A DNA stretch of 64,000 nt. It comes from Costus lasius (lineage: Eukaryota > Streptophyta > Magnoliopsida > Zingiberales > Costaceae). Positions 35,010 through 47,700 of the stretch are shown piece by piece. Each line of letters starts with the position of its first letter. Within the stretch, counting starts at the first letter, position 1. The translations under genes were made by a program, and so were the position numbers. The notes beneath the pieces were generated by a model. That model made no database searches. It saw nothing but the letters and a program-made list of their open reading frames with translations, and had not been told where the DNA came from. The stretch lies in the NCBI GenBank assembly GCA_027563935.2, contig CM050449.1, positions 55,445,949-55,509,948 on the forward strand, given 5' to 3'.

Positions 35010-36340
35010 AAGAGGCAAAACACATTTGGAGGGAAATCCTGGACGAGAAAACTATGCTGAAATTCCTTCATGATTTGTATTCAAGCAACACTATATAATG
35101 ATAAAACAATGGTACCCAATTTTAAAGAAATAAACTTGCACTAACCTTAAGCGAGCAAGCATAATTTTTATCTCCAAGCGCAACTTGGGGCAACCACATG
35201 ATATAGCAAACAAATTGGTGCCTTTGCTCTAAACACATGAGAACAAGAAATTTCCCACATCTCTGACATTGGGATCAATGAGGGGTCGTGTTGAAAAAAA
35301 CGAAGAAGGGAAGAATGATGCAAACACTTCCCCTCAATTTGATGAAGAATCATCGCAAGTAGAGGTGGCCAATGGGCAGTGTCGAGCCGGCCCAATCATA
35401 GGCCTGCTTTGGCTTGTTCCTTGATGGGCCATGCTTGGCACGACCCATTTCTAATCGTGTCGTGCCGGCCCATGCACGACTCAAAAATGTCTTAGCCCGG
35501 ATCCGGCACGGGGGCTGCATTTGGCACGCGGGTTGGAGTCGACACGCAGGCTCAATCCAGCCCGCAGGCTCAATTCGGCACACGGGCCGTGCCTGACCCG
35601 ACCGAAAAAACTCGGCCCATGGGCTAGAACTGGCCCGCGTGCTGAGTTTGACCCAACTAATATGAAAAAATAATATAAAAAAAATAAAAAAAGAGTAAAT
35701 TATTAATTGTTGACACATGACTAAAGTTAAAACTAACTTGATTAAATTCTATATTTATAAATTATACATTTTAGCTTAAATCAATTACTGACATAATGGG
35801 CACAAACAGTTGACTAGTAGCCAGCGACGCAAGCAACTATTATAGAAAATGTGTGAGCATTGTGTTAAGCATACTTGCTCTCCGTGCTCCATCTTCTCTA
35901 AGCATACTTGCGCACTCCTTCTTCAACAATAAAAACTCAAGTGACTCTTGAGATTGGTTTGTTTGGTATGTTACTCTGGCTCATCATTGATATTATCACT
36001 ATCATCCTCACTATCATTAATTTGAAAGTCCTCAACATCTATCTCGATCTCAACCCCAGAAGGGGAGGGAGAAGCTAAATATTCTTGTCTTGCATGATCA
36101 GATAAGTGGATAAAGTGTTCTTCAAACCCGAATATATCAATTCGTATGATTTGATTAACACGCTCGATAACACTTAAAACAATGACTCTCCATTGTTGAG
36201 CATCGAAGAAATTTAAGGTTGACGTAAAGAAGATCAACCATTGAGAATTTGGCAGAATGATAATTATCTTCACTCTTCTATTATCTGCCATTTTTCTCTA
36301 CGCCTCGTGTTGTTGTATCCCAACAAGTAGCTAGACAGAA
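35010..36340. other. Mixed repeat DNA; GGCCC/GGCACG cluster
   Basis: At 35370-35650 there is a cluster of GGCCC, GGCACG and GCAGGCTCAAT motifs in both orientations, including GGCACGACCC facing CGTGTCGTGCC (35437-35466). Such clusters are typical of subterminal repeats of plant hAT-like elements, but no terminal repeats or transposase were found. The 122-codon minus-strand opening across it is a product of composition. The remainder is unassigned. Confidence 0.45.
35971..36291 (-). CDS. Unknown 106-residue ORF
   Basis: Starts with a true ATG and has a hydrophobic N-terminal third (VKIIIILPNSQWLIFF) and a strongly acidic tail (EIDVEDF, NDSEDDSDNINDEPE). No family is recognised. It lies just beyond the primer-site-like end of the Athila-type relic, where an internal region would begin, so it may be retroelement debris. 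It may equally be a chance opening; no promoter or partner gene is visible. Confidence 0.2.
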   Translation of the reverse strand: MADNRRVKIIIILPNSQWLIFFTSTLNFFDAQQWRVIVLSVIERVNQIIRIDIFGFEEHFIHLSDHARQEYLASPSPSGVEIEIDVEDFQINDSEDDSDNINDEPE

Positions 36341-36346
36341 ACTTAT

Positions 36347-36365
36347 CTCTGGCGTCGCCACCAAA
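36347..36365 (-). other. Primer-site-like sequence of the Athila-type relic
   Basis: TTTGGTGGCGACGCCAGAG on the minus strand is loosely like the TTTGGCGCCGTTGCCGGGG primer site of Athila/Tat elements (about 13 of 19). It lies next to the GCAAGTGCATGG segment in the same arrangement as at 3505-3570. Weak on its own; the context supports it. Confidence 0.35.
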
Positions 36366-37698
36366 GACTTGTTATGTCCAAAAACCTATTGTGTCCGCAA
36401 GTGCATGGATACACGAAGTAATAAAAAAATATCGATCCCATAGAGACCTTGTTTGTCAAGTACCGAATAATTGAGTTCTTACTATCTAGGCAATCGAAAC
36501 TATGCAGGTGAATTATCGAAAGCTAACGAAAATACCAGAGAGAGAAACTGGGACTAGGGGTTTCATCCACTTGGATTTCTATGACTAGATATGAATAGTA
36601 ATTTGTCAGTTTAATTTTATCATGATAAAGACATAATTTACTTCATAAAAAAATTATCTCACTTTCATGTAGACAACCATGCAGGGACTGATCCTCGCTT
36701 TTGCGCAAGATCTATCCCAAGCTGAAAATAAGTAAATCATCCATCGAAGAACTTAAAGATCACTTTCGTGCATCCGAATTTTAAGTGGATTATCTCGAGT
36801 GGAATCTCAAGGATCACTTTCGTGCATCCGAGTCTCAACACAAGTTCTACTTAAGGTTCTCTAACGTTTCGATCCTCACTTTCGCACAAGATCTTCACAT
36901 TTGATAAATTGACTCAATCCTATATTCATATTAGTAAACAAGGCAATTATTGTTCGAAAATCAAGAAATAAGAACTAACCTAATTTCTTACAGTAAATAC
37001 CTATCATGCAATTATAGGGTTCCAAGTTCTCAAGCAAGTCACCTTTCGGTCCTTATTGCGAAAACTCTAAAACATGATCAATAACATGAATCTATGGAGA
37101 ATCAAAGAACAATCATCACAAAAGTAGAATTATCATGCTAAAATTATACGTGACGAAGTAATGAAAAGTTTATCTAGTCATTAAGAAATCAAAGGGAATG
37201 ACTCTCCCATGTCACACAAAAGGTTTAAGCTAGCATGGAGAAAAAATTACAATAAACCATAGTTTCTAGCGATCGAAAATCAAAAAGAAAGGGGAAGAGC
37301 GAATAACCACACGACTGTAATGAAAATTACAGCCGTAATAATCACGCGTGAACAGTGCTGGCGCTGGGTTCTTCGTCGATTTCTCCACCGATCGAGATCC
37401 TTTCACATTGAAACTTATGGGGTATATTCTTTGGCTCCCGGTGAAGCTTCCTTTCAAATTTCACGGCTGGAGATGCGCTATACACTTCCCAGTAACGAAA
37501 CCTAGGTCGGCGGTGTGAAACTCAATTTCTCTTTTGTCAGTGGATGAAATTTAGGTATTTTGGTGTCTCCCTCCTCGTCTCGTCGAAAGCTCCTCTTTTG
37601 CTTCTTATAGCTTTGAATTTTATGGCCTGGATCGTCCGCAATCGATCCCACAAAAATTGGACTCAAATTTGACTGTGAAAATCGCGTCTCCAAGTTGT

Positions 37699-37990
37699 AA
37701 TTACGACCGTATTATTGGTTACGGCACTGCCGTAATTTGAGTCGAGTTCTCGGGTGGAAAGCTACCAGGAATTACGGTACCGTGAAATATGTTACGGCAA
37801 TGCCATATTTTTAGCCAAAGTCTGGTCGGAAAGAACTCCAAATTATGGCCCGTGAAAATCTTTACGGTAGTGCCATAATTTCCTAAAATCTCTTTTGATG
37901 AAAAATTTCCAAATTACGGTAGTGCTCTGATATTACGGTGGCCGTCAAAATACAGTACCGTAATATCGATTAAGGCCCTGCTGTAATTTG
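37699..37990. repeat. ACGG tandem repeat, left block (~71-bp unit, four units)
   Basis: Units begin at about 37699, 37771, 37842 and 37912. Each has two palindromic modules, AATTACGGTACCGTGAAAAT and TTACGGCACTGCCGTAATTT, and a spacer that includes CTCGGGTGGAAAG or its variants. Confidence 0.75.
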
Positions 37991-38039
37991 GTCTGAAGCT
38001 CCAATCTTCATGAAATTTGACATGTTATCTCCTCTTGAT

Positions 38040-39418
38040 GGTGGGAATTCATTTATGCATCTGGATTGCTTGAAAACGCCTGAAAATCATGCCTTTTTGC
38101 CTAAAAATAATCAAAAACCAAAAAGAGTGTAGATTCCGCAGTAATTGATAAAAAAGGCATAAAAATAAGCAAATGTTCATGAATTTGACAAAAAAGATAT
38201 ATGAAATGGCATAAAATTTACTATAAATTTTAGTGTCATCAAACACATAAGGCTCAAACTTTGCTTATCCTCAAGCAAAAATCAAAAATTGATCATAGGA
38301 AAAGATTTTCTCATGAAGAATAAATTTCTAAAATACAATCACTAATGAAAAATCCACCAATTGATTCATAAAATTTTAAATAGACATATCATCCTTTGAA
38401 CTCAATCCTCAAGATCTACAAACTTTGCAACTTGTATAAAAAGTAGAATTTCCATCTTATTATTTCACCTAATCTTCAGTTCAAATCTATCATGCTTTTG
38501 TTTACAGGAATAGAATATACAATAATCTTTTTCCACTCCAATTTTTCTTTTCTTCATTTTTCTTTTTATTCCTTTTTGTGTTTCTGATGGCATGTACCCA
38601 CATAGATACACACTTTTTATTTGGGACTTCAACTATTATCTTAGGTACCACTGTCATTGGCAGAGGAGTCATTTTCTTTTTTTCTTTCTCTCTTATTTTT
38701 TTTTCTTTTCAGGTTTCAACCCATATCTTCGATACCACTATCAATTTTACATAGTACCAAGTAGGGGAGTCACTCTCTATTTTTGGATTTTTGGATTCTT
38801 TCTTCCCAACAAATAGCAAATAGACTAAACATCAACTAGACTAATCAATTGACATCAATTCAAAAATTATACTCATATGCTGATTTTATTCAAAAAGTGG
38901 ATTCACTTTTAAATTAAAATTTTCAGATAATATATCTCTCTAAAATCTCACTCATCAATTAATGAAAAATTTCTAAAGTAGATATGTATAAGAGAAATAA
39001 ATTTGACATGATATACCTAGTCCTAATCACAAGCATGAGTTCATTCACCATCAATATAATCATACAAGTCATCAACAATAAATAGATCAAGGCCATAAAT
39101 CAATCACATCAATCAAAATTATACTTATCAATCATCAAATTATATCATCAAAAATATTAAAAACATCATCATGTGTAATACAACCATATCAAAATAGATC
39201 ATTAATACCAAGATATGATAATACAACCCCATCAAAGACCCAAAATCAATATCATCATCATCATACAACCATATCGAAAATAAGAATATAGGCATGTAAA
39301 GCAGAGTGAAGTAGGACAGTGGACACAACATGTATGGAGGAATCATCCTTCCCTATAAAACATGAAACATCAATAAGATAAAGAAAATAGAATGCAAAAA
39401 GTAAAGGGAAAAAGATAC
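38040..39418. other. Non-coding part of the Athila-type relic
   Basis: AT-rich DNA with pyrimidine-rich runs on the plus strand (38530-38580, 38668-38708), purine-rich on the coding strand of the element, as near a polypurine tract. A GGTACCACTGTC..GAGGAGTCA segment (38644-38672) has a diverged echo at 38721-38772. No gene is called. Confidence 0.4.
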
Positions 39419-40833
39419 TCACAAAACTCTACTCATCATCGGATCCAATCTCCTCGGTGTCCTGAGCTGCTGTGTCCATCGGATCAACATGTGCTCTCCC
39501 TGGTGCCCTCCATAGTTTCCACCTCTCCTCGGATCCTGGAAGTCAAAGCGCTCATGTAAGAAATTCCCCATCTCTTTCATATAGTTGCTGAGATGTTCCA
39601 CATCGTAGTGAAGGTGATGTATCGAGTCCTTCATCTGCCCTATGGTGTCTATCATCCTCTCCATACGATGTCCCTAACGATATATCTCAGCAAAGAGTGC
39701 CTGAAATCCTAGGTCAAAAGGACTAGACCATCCTCCAGTAGGTCTGTGGGAAGAATCAGCAGCCGGTGGAGTAGGATCAGTAGGTCGGTGAGATGGTGAC
39801 TCCATACCATAGGGATCATCTCTTCCACCCCAAGTGGGTGGTGGTGGAATTTCACTCAATGGTGGTGTGAAAGCTACCTCAGCGGTGCTCGGTGAAAGCT
39901 TCTAGTTTGCTCTTTCCTTTACAGTGGTCTTCTCAACATAGGGTAATGGTAGAGTAGGGGCATTTGGTCCAAGGACCAAACAAAAGACATCCCCCTCTCT
40001 TACTATCATTTTCATTGCCATGCAAGACTCAAGATCAAGCCTTGTATTCCCCCTTGCCACTTCTATTCCATATGGCTCAACATTCAGATGCAAGGCTATA
40101 GGTGTAATCAGCCCTCCTATCACAATGGCACCTCTCTTGGCCCTAGCCACTTTGGGTGTTTCATCATAAAGAATGCAACATCCACTATTACTCCATTAAG
40201 CATCCCCCAAAGAAGATAGAGCTCAGACTGTCTTACCATCCCATCACTGTCTCCTCTGCCAAAGACAGTGTGGGCAAGAACTCTATGAACATACTTTATG
40301 CAAGGGTTCATGATCTTTGAAGCTCTAGCAGACACAACAGAAAAATTAGTCTCATGGCTTATCTGGTTGCAGAACACATTCTCAATAAATCCAATTGGTA
40401 TTTCTGTAAATCCTCCAGAACCCAAGTGAAATATAGATCTGACTTCTCTCAAAGTTAACTTTCTTTTAACATTAGCCAATATGAATGTGATATCTCCCTC
40501 AGCAGGTCCATCTGAAAACTCTCTTCGATCCACATTCAAGCTGCTCAGAAATTCCAAAGTAAGTGGCAAATAGGTGTAAGGTGTCATCTCAAAAAATCTT
40601 CTAGCCCTGACTTGCTCAAATATCCAAGATACATCCTCATAAAGCCCAAGTGCCTCTAAAGTCCTTCTATCAGCATATTTGGTGTTGACAACTCTTCTTT
40701 CAACCAATTGATTGTATCTGGATTCTTGAATTTCATCCCTAAAAACAATGCCATAGGGATTTGGTGGTGTAGAAGATGTGCTTGGTCCTTTTCCTCTCTT
40801 CTTCGAAACTACTTGTTTGATCTTAGGTGCCAT
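39419..40833 (-). pseudogene. Athila ORF-1-like / putative plant transposon protein, broken
   Basis: Begins with a basic head (MAPKIKQVVSKKRGKG), then FRDEIQESRYNQLVERRVV, DRRTLEALGLYEDV, TYLPLTLEFLSSL and SDGMVRQSELYLLWGML. This pattern is typical of the extra, non-pol ORF of Athila-type elements. The frame shifts by one base near 40145, after FFMMKHPK, and continues as RAKRGAIVIGGLITPIAL. Two in-frame TAG codons follow at 39904-39902 and 39676-39674, the last segment ending at 39419. The C-terminal part is Pro-rich (EIPPPPTWGG) and then helical with MERMIDTIGQMKDSIHHL. The role of this family is not known; here the gene is dead. Assignment is from remembered family patterns. Confidence 0.65.
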
Positions 40834-41397
40834 GAGTGAACTTCAAGAATGAACTAAGCTGCAGCTCAAGATTGACAACATAGTTTAGCAAAGTATAGCA
40901 AAGATAGGACTCCAATAACACTTTCTACAAGAATGTTAATAGTCATCAAGCATAATAGGAGTAAGAGTTAGTTAAAATCATGCTTAAACTTTAACATTTC
41001 ATCTAGATATGAAAAGGGGCGAATATGAACAGTGAATCTCAATAAATCCAACTCGTTTAAGCTTAAATCTCTAATAAAAATTTATCAAAAGCACTAGAAA
41101 TGAACCAGAACTAGTTGCCTATCATCTAAGAAGTAAATGGAAAAAAAAATTTCTGAAAATGACCAAGAATCGAAGACAAACGATGAAAGGGGCGAAATAT
41201 GCGTGAAAACTCACAAAAATCGAGAAATCGGGTGAAAGAGTACCAGATTGGCTGCAATAACCGAAAAGGAAGGGTCGTCGGCGTGCTCTAAAGGTCGGAG
41301 ATGGTCTGGAGACGAAGGTCGGAGCTCGAACGAGTGAGAAAACTCAAAACACGGCCTAGAAAACCCTAAAATATGGCACAGGAATCGTGTCTAAAAA
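40834..41397. other. Non-coding upstream flank of the ORF-1-like gene
   Basis: No ORF or recognisable motif beyond AT-rich sequence and a short G-rich stretch at 41270-41340. It is probably untranslated element DNA between the right ACGG block and the start codon at 40833. Confidence 0.4.
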
Positions 41398-41870
41398 CAA
41401 AATTACGACCGTAATATGCATTACGACAGTGCTATATTCTGGTGAAATAGAAAAACACGGGCCGTAAAAAAAATACGGTAGTACCATAATTTGGCTCCAA
41501 CTCTCGGGTCGAAAAATGTCTCTAATTACGGTACCGTGAAAAAGCTTACGGTACTGCCGTAATTTTCAGAAAACTCTCGGGTCAAAAACAGATGAAAATT
41601 ATGGTACCACAAAAATGGTTACGGTAGTGCCGTAAAAAGTTCAAAAATTTTTTTTAAGTAGAATAAATAAAAAAAATAACTCAAAAATATGGCACCGTAA
41701 AATTCTTTACAGCAGTGCTGTAAAAGCTAAAACACTCTTGGGTCGATTTTGGACACAAAATACGGTACTGTGAAAATACTTACGACAGTGCCGTAATCTC
41801 GTCACAACCTTCTGGTCAAAATTGACAAGAATTATGGTACCGTAATATGAATTACGGTAGTGTCGTATTT
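41398..41870. repeat. ACGG tandem repeat, right block (~70-bp unit, about seven units)
   Basis: Units begin at about 41400, 41455, 41523, 41597, 41686, 41756 and 41830. They share the modules of the left block, e.g. AATTACGGTACCGTGAAAAA and CTTACGGTACTGCCGTAATT, with CTCTCGGGTC spacers. Confidence 0.75.
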
Positions 41871-42063
41871 TGTGCCAGAACTTGCTTACCTACAAAAATA
41901 AAAGAAAAAAAAATGTTCTAAGGGCAAAAGTAAAAATAAAGTGAAAAAACTAAAGTTAGAAAGCTTGAGTTGCTTCCCAAGAAGCGGTAATTTAAAGGTC
42001 TTTAGCTTGACCCTTCTGCACTCAGATTTGATCTTGAATTCCTCAATTTCCATTCTGATTTTT

Positions 42064-44757
42064 TGTCACACCCTTAGATAACAACAATCCATAAAAGATA
42101 ATCATACGACATAATTTTTCGCAAGATCGACAATCAATATCAAGTTCAATGCCTTGAACAATAAAATAAGTGATATAATGTCATTATCGAAGTTGCAACA
42201 GAAAAATATCCATTCCATCAAAAACTTTTACCCAAGCAGAGTAGAGTTATACAATCCCAAAATCTGAGAACTAAAACATGCTACCAACATAAGCCATTGC
42301 AATCAACATTCAAAACTAGTAACATACTCCTCAAAACAAGTCTCATGACAACTCTTAATACAAGTCTTTTATGGAGCATACAATGTTTTCCAAGATTACA
42401 AAGTCTCATGATTTAGCCAAAATTCCAAAATGAGCTTCCAAAATTTTCAAGCTTTTGCCACAATGCGTAGCCAAGCTAATCTGCAATAAGAGTTAGTGCA
42501 AGCAAGAATGAGCATAAATTGCCCAACAAGTAATCCTAATGGCTAAGGGAAAACGAACTAAAGAGGATAAACATATCAACGAAATAGTCAACACAATAAA
42601 GACATAATGAAAGATAACAGAATTTCCCCTTGAGCACATGAATTGGATAGGGAAAACAAGATAGCCATACATTCCTTAAATAAGGCATTTGGGTCACAAG
42701 TAGTCATTAATCATCATTGAGCATTCATATCACAGTAATCATTGATCATTGTTGTGCATTCATATCATGAGTAGTCATGGATCATAGATGTGGGGGAGAC
42801 AATCATAATTCAAAATTCCTTCCACGTCTGGAAGTTGAACCCATCCTCGTCAGGAGAGAGCAAACAAAAGCTAGCTAGAGCATCTTAGGGCTCTTCGTAT
42901 AAATAGATAGAGGGATTCAAGCGGTGGCTCCCACGAATTCAAGAAGTGGCCCCCACCTTTTTTAGGGGTGTGGCACTTTGCTCCATGTAGCACTTTGCTC
43001 CACATCTATCATGATGTAGTGGGATTCAAGAGGTGGCCCCCACCTTTTTAGGGGTGTGACACTTTGCTCCACAACTACCATATGAGAAGTGAGATTCAAG
43101 AGGTGGCCCCCACCTTTTTAGGGGTGTGGCACTTTGCTCTCACAACTCTTTTGAATGGAGGGATTCAAGAGGTGGCCCCCACCTTTTTAGGGGTGTGGCA
43201 CTTTGCTCCACATCCATCCACAAATATCTCATTTGGGTTCATACAAATTCTCCCCACAATATATCTTTCATAACAAGAGCACTAAGACAATGAGGTTGAG
43301 CATCACATTGAAGATAAGATATAACATAAGTCATTGAACACAATATTTGTCATAGGGCATACCATGAGTTCATAGTCATGAATTAAGGCATAGGAAATAG
43401 ATTCATAATGATCTTGTTGCTTCTAGAATAATTTCAAGCTCAAAACATAATATCCACTTTGATGTTAAGCATGTAACCAAAACAGGGCAGATTCATCATA
43501 TCTGATTTCGACTTATATTTTAGGTCGAATACTTAATCAAAAATAGTCAATATTATATTCCAAATGAAGCTCTCTGAGTCTAGTTTCCACTAAAACTGGT
43601 TTCACAAGATTTTGAGTTGTAGGCAGGGAGATATGGGCGGTCGAACATAGGAAGGTCTGGATGTTAGATTTTCAGAAAACAGATTCATATATCATACTTT
43701 CAACAAATGTTTCAGACCGAGTAAGTAACCTAAAATAAGCAATATAATATTCAAAATGAAGCTATTTGAATCTACTTTCCAATAGAAGTTAATTCGTCGG
43801 ATTTGGAGTTATAGTCAGAGAGATATGAGCAGTCGAACATAGGAGGGTCAGAATTCCAGATTTCTGGAAAACAGTTTCGTATGTTAGGAATTTGACATAC
43901 GTTTCAGAATGAATACCCAAACGAAATTAGGCAAAATGGTATTCAAAATGTATCACTACGAGTGTAATTTCCAGTGAGTCTAGTTTCATAAGATTTCGAA
44001 CTATACCTAGGGAGATATGAAGATTCGAACGCATAAAGGTTGAAAATCCATATTTCCAGAAACTGATTTTGTATAGCTAGATTACAATACAGATTGAAAT
44101 ACGAATACAGCTCGGATATGGTCGATATTACATTCCAATTAAAGCGGAATGAATCTAGTTTCATAAAAAATTTATTTCGTGTGATTTGGATCTATAGGTC
44201 ATGAGATATTGGGGTTAAAGCACACAAAGGTCAGATTAGAGAATGCAGATTTCAGTAGAACAGGATTTTAAAACCCTATAAATATTTGAATCCGACCCCA
44301 TAGAAACGAATATCATGAGATTCAAAACCCAAATCAAGCATAGAAGACACAAGAGACATCGAAATTAGGTGAGGCATGGAGGAGGAAATAGATTAATGAA
44401 AACAAGAATAAGATTTACTTGCCTTAAGATGATGAAGTTCTTCTCCCAATCCTTCCTCTTGGTGGCGGCTCCCTCCTAGGGTTCTTTCCAAACCAACGTG
44501 ACCAGCCTTCTCCCCTTCCTATCACGATTTTTCCTCTCACATTACTAACCCTCAAGGCTTATGTGGCAAGCTTTTCCAAAAATGCCCCTTTTAAGACTCC
44601 AATAAGGACATTTAAGCCCATAGTACCAAGATACCATCATCACCCTAGAAAATAACAAGGTTTCAAGCATGTATAATTGACCAAGTAATATTATTTACCA
44701 AACTTATTATTTGCATAACATCATAAGGGGGGGTTTCATAAATTTTAGGGTATTACA
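42064..44757 (-). repeat. Element A 3' LTR (complete)
   Basis: 2694 bp. On the minus strand it starts TGTAATACCC and ends GGGTGTGACA. The inner edge abuts a purine-rich tract (AGGAGGGAGAGA, 44758-44769). The outer ~1.96 kb matches 49302-51257 at roughly 98% by eye. It contains the GGTGGCCCC tandem array at 42913-43220. Long LTRs of this size suit Tekay/Del chromoviruses. Confidence 0.9.
42913..43220. repeat. LTR tandem array (GGTGGCCCCCACC / GTGGCACTTTGCTC), 3' LTR of A
   Basis: Five units of about 65-80 bp, starting at about 42913, 42940, 43023, 43094 and 43159. Each reads GATTCAAGAGGTGGCCCCCA, CCTTTTTAGGGGTGTGGCAC, TTTGCTCCACA. The same array is in the other LTR at about 50152-50459, and a related array is in element C. 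Confidence 0.85.
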
Positions 44758-44779
44758 TCTCTCCCTCCTCAAAAGAACT

Positions 44780-47700
44780 TTAGTCCCCTAAAGTTGCATT
44801 ACCTTGATTATCAAAAAGATATGGATGGATTCTTATCATATATGCTTCCAATTCCCAAGTTGGCTCTTCAATGGAGTGATGCTGCCAAATAACCTTCACA
44901 AGTGGTATAACCCGGTTTCTCATGATTTTTTCCTTCCTATCCACAATTCTTATAGGTCTTTCAACATAAGATAGGTCTTCTTCAATCTGAATAGGCTCAT
45001 GCTCAATGACATGCGATGGATCATGATGATACTTCCTCAACATGAAATACATTATGGACATGAACCAAGGATGGTGGTAAAGCGATTCTATAAGCAACCG
45101 GGCCAACCCTTTTAAGAATTTCAAAAGGTCCAATAAATCTTGGGCTTAGTTTCCCCTTCTTCCCAAATCTCATAACACCTTTAGAAGGAGAAATTTTTAC
45201 AAAAACATGATCACCAACTTGAAACTCAAGTTCCCTTCTTCTATTGTCTGCATAACTCTTTTGGCGGCTTTAAGCTACTTTTAGTTTATCCTTTATCACA
45301 TGTATTTTCTCAGTGGTCTCTTGCACTGCTTTTGGGCTTAAGAGTCTTCTATCACTAACCTCTTCCCAACAAATAGGAGTCCTACGCTTTCTCCCATACA
45401 AAGCTTCATAAGGAACCATTTGAATACTTGAATGAAAGCTGTTATTGTAGGTGAATTCAATAAGAGCAAGATCCTTATCCCACTCACGCTTCCAATCCAT
45501 GATGTAAGCCCTTAGCAAATCTTCAAGAGTCTGAATGGTTCTTTATGATTGCCCGTCTGTTTGAGGATGATAAGCTGTGCTAAATTTGAGTTTAGTTCCC
45601 AAAGCTTCTTTTAGTCTCTTCCAAAATCTAGAAAGGAATCTTGAATCTCTATCAGATACAATCTCAGCTGAAACACCATGCAATCTCACTATTTCATTTA
45701 TATACATACTAGAGAGTTTATCAAGTGAGTATGTCATTCTGATGGGCAAGAAATGTGCAGATTTTGTCAACCTATCAACAATAACCCAAATAGCATCATG
45801 GTTTCTAGAAGTTCTAGGCAATCCTGAAACAAAATCCATTCCGATGCTTTCCCATTTCCATTCAGGTACCCTCAAAGGTTGAAGTAAGCCACCCGGTCTT
45901 TGATGTTCAGCCTTAACCAATTGACATGTTAAACATTTGGAAACATATTGTGCAATATCATTCTTCATACCACTCCACCAAAAGGTTTTTTTTAAATCTT
46001 GATACATCTTAGTGTTGCCTGGGTGAATAGAATACTTTGAGTTGTGAGATTCTTGCAATATGCTGGCCTTAATTTCAGAATCCTTAGGAACACATATTCT
46101 ATCCTTGAACCTCAAAATGTCATCCCCTCTCATGCAAAAGTCTTTCCTCAATCCATTTACACTATCTTCTCTAAGTTGCATTAGACTTAGGTCCTGAAGC
46201 TGTCCATCCTTAATTTGTTGAAGAAAGCTAGATTCAATCCTAAAAGAAGCAAGTAATACCTTTGGCTCATGTTTGATCACTTTAAGACTCAAGGCACTGA
46301 ATTCTTCAAGTAATTGTCATTGTTTCACCATTAATGATGCTATTATAGTTGAAGATTTCCTACTAAGTGCATCTGCTACCACATTAGCTTTACCTGACTG
46401 ATAAAGAATGGTGCAATCATAGTCTTTCAATAGCTCTATCCATCTCCTCTGTCTCATGTTCAACTCTTTTTGAGTGAAGATATACTTTAAGCTCTTGTGA
46501 TCGGTGTAGATCTCAAATGTTTTCCCATACAAATAGTGTCTCCAAATTTTCAACGCAAAGATGATAGCAGCTAACTCTAAATCATGGGTTGGGTAATTCT
46601 GCTCATAATATTTCAATTGCCTTGAAGCATAAGCAACCACTTTACCTGCTTGCATCAACACACACCCAAGGCCCTTGCCTGAAGCATCAGTGTAAACCAT
46701 AAATTTATCATTTGCATTAGGAATAGTGAGGATTGGAGCACTCGTCAATCTTCTCTTTAGCTCTTGAAAACTTTGCTCACATGCTTCATTCCAATCATAG
46801 TTCACACTCTTCCTGATTAGTCTAGTGAGAGGGCTTGCAATCTTGGAGAATCCTTCAACAAACCTTCTATAATAACCGGCCATGCCCAAGAAACTCTTAA
46901 TCTCTGCCACATTGCTTGGTCTCTCCCAATTTACAATAGCTTCCACTTTCTTTGGATCGACAAATATACCTTCACTTGAAATAACATGCCCCAGGAAGCC
47001 AATTTCCCTTAACCAAAATTCACTCTTGCTCAACTTTGCATAAAGCTTCTTCTCTCTTAGAATAGACAAAACAATCTTTAAATCTCTTTGATGATCTTGG
47101 TCATTCTTGGAGTAAATCAAAATATCATCGATAAATACAATCACACATTTGTCCAACAAGAAGTGAAATACTCGGTTCATTAGATCCATGAAAACTGCAG
47201 GTGCATTTGTTAGTCCAAAAGGCATGACTAAGAATTCATAGTGCCCATACCGAGTTCTAAAAGCTGTCTTTGGAATGTCTTCATTCTTGATCTTTACTTG
47301 ATAGTAACCGGATCTCAAGTCAATCTTTGAAAACACTTGTGCTCCTTGCAACTGATCAAACAAATCATCAATTCTAGGTAAAGAATATTTATTCTTAATG
47401 GTTACCTGATTCAGTTGCCTATAATCTATGCAAAGCCTTAATGTGCCATCTTTCTTCTTGACAAAAAATACTGGAGCACCCCATGGTGACACACTGGGTC
47501 TAATAAAGCCCTTGTCTAAAAGCTCTTGCAATTGCTTTTTCAACTCAGCTAGCTTTGTTGCTACCATTCTATAAGGAGCTTTAGATATTGGTGCAGTGTT
47601 TGGAACAAGATCAATACCAAAATCCACTTCTCTTTCTGGGGGCAAGCCAGGCAGGTCATCTGAAAACACATCTGAAAAATCTCTAGCCATATGTATTTCA

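Larger units (their letters stand above)
36341..42063 (-). mobile_element. Athila/Tat-type Ty3/gypsy relic
   Basis: Minus-strand order from the right: a conserved TTAAATTACCGCTTCTTGGG segment (41963-42008), an ACGG repeat block (41398-41870), the broken ORF-1-like gene (40833-39419), purine-rich DNA (minus strand of 38530-38710), a second ACGG block (37699-37990), LTR-like DNA with the GCAAGTGCATGG segment (36397), and a primer-site-like sequence (36347-36365). No RT or integrase survives. An LTR followed by a primer site downstream of a 3'-type ORF is not the order of a single simple insertion, so rearrangement or tandem copies are likely. Element A is inserted at its right edge. Confidence 0.5.
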
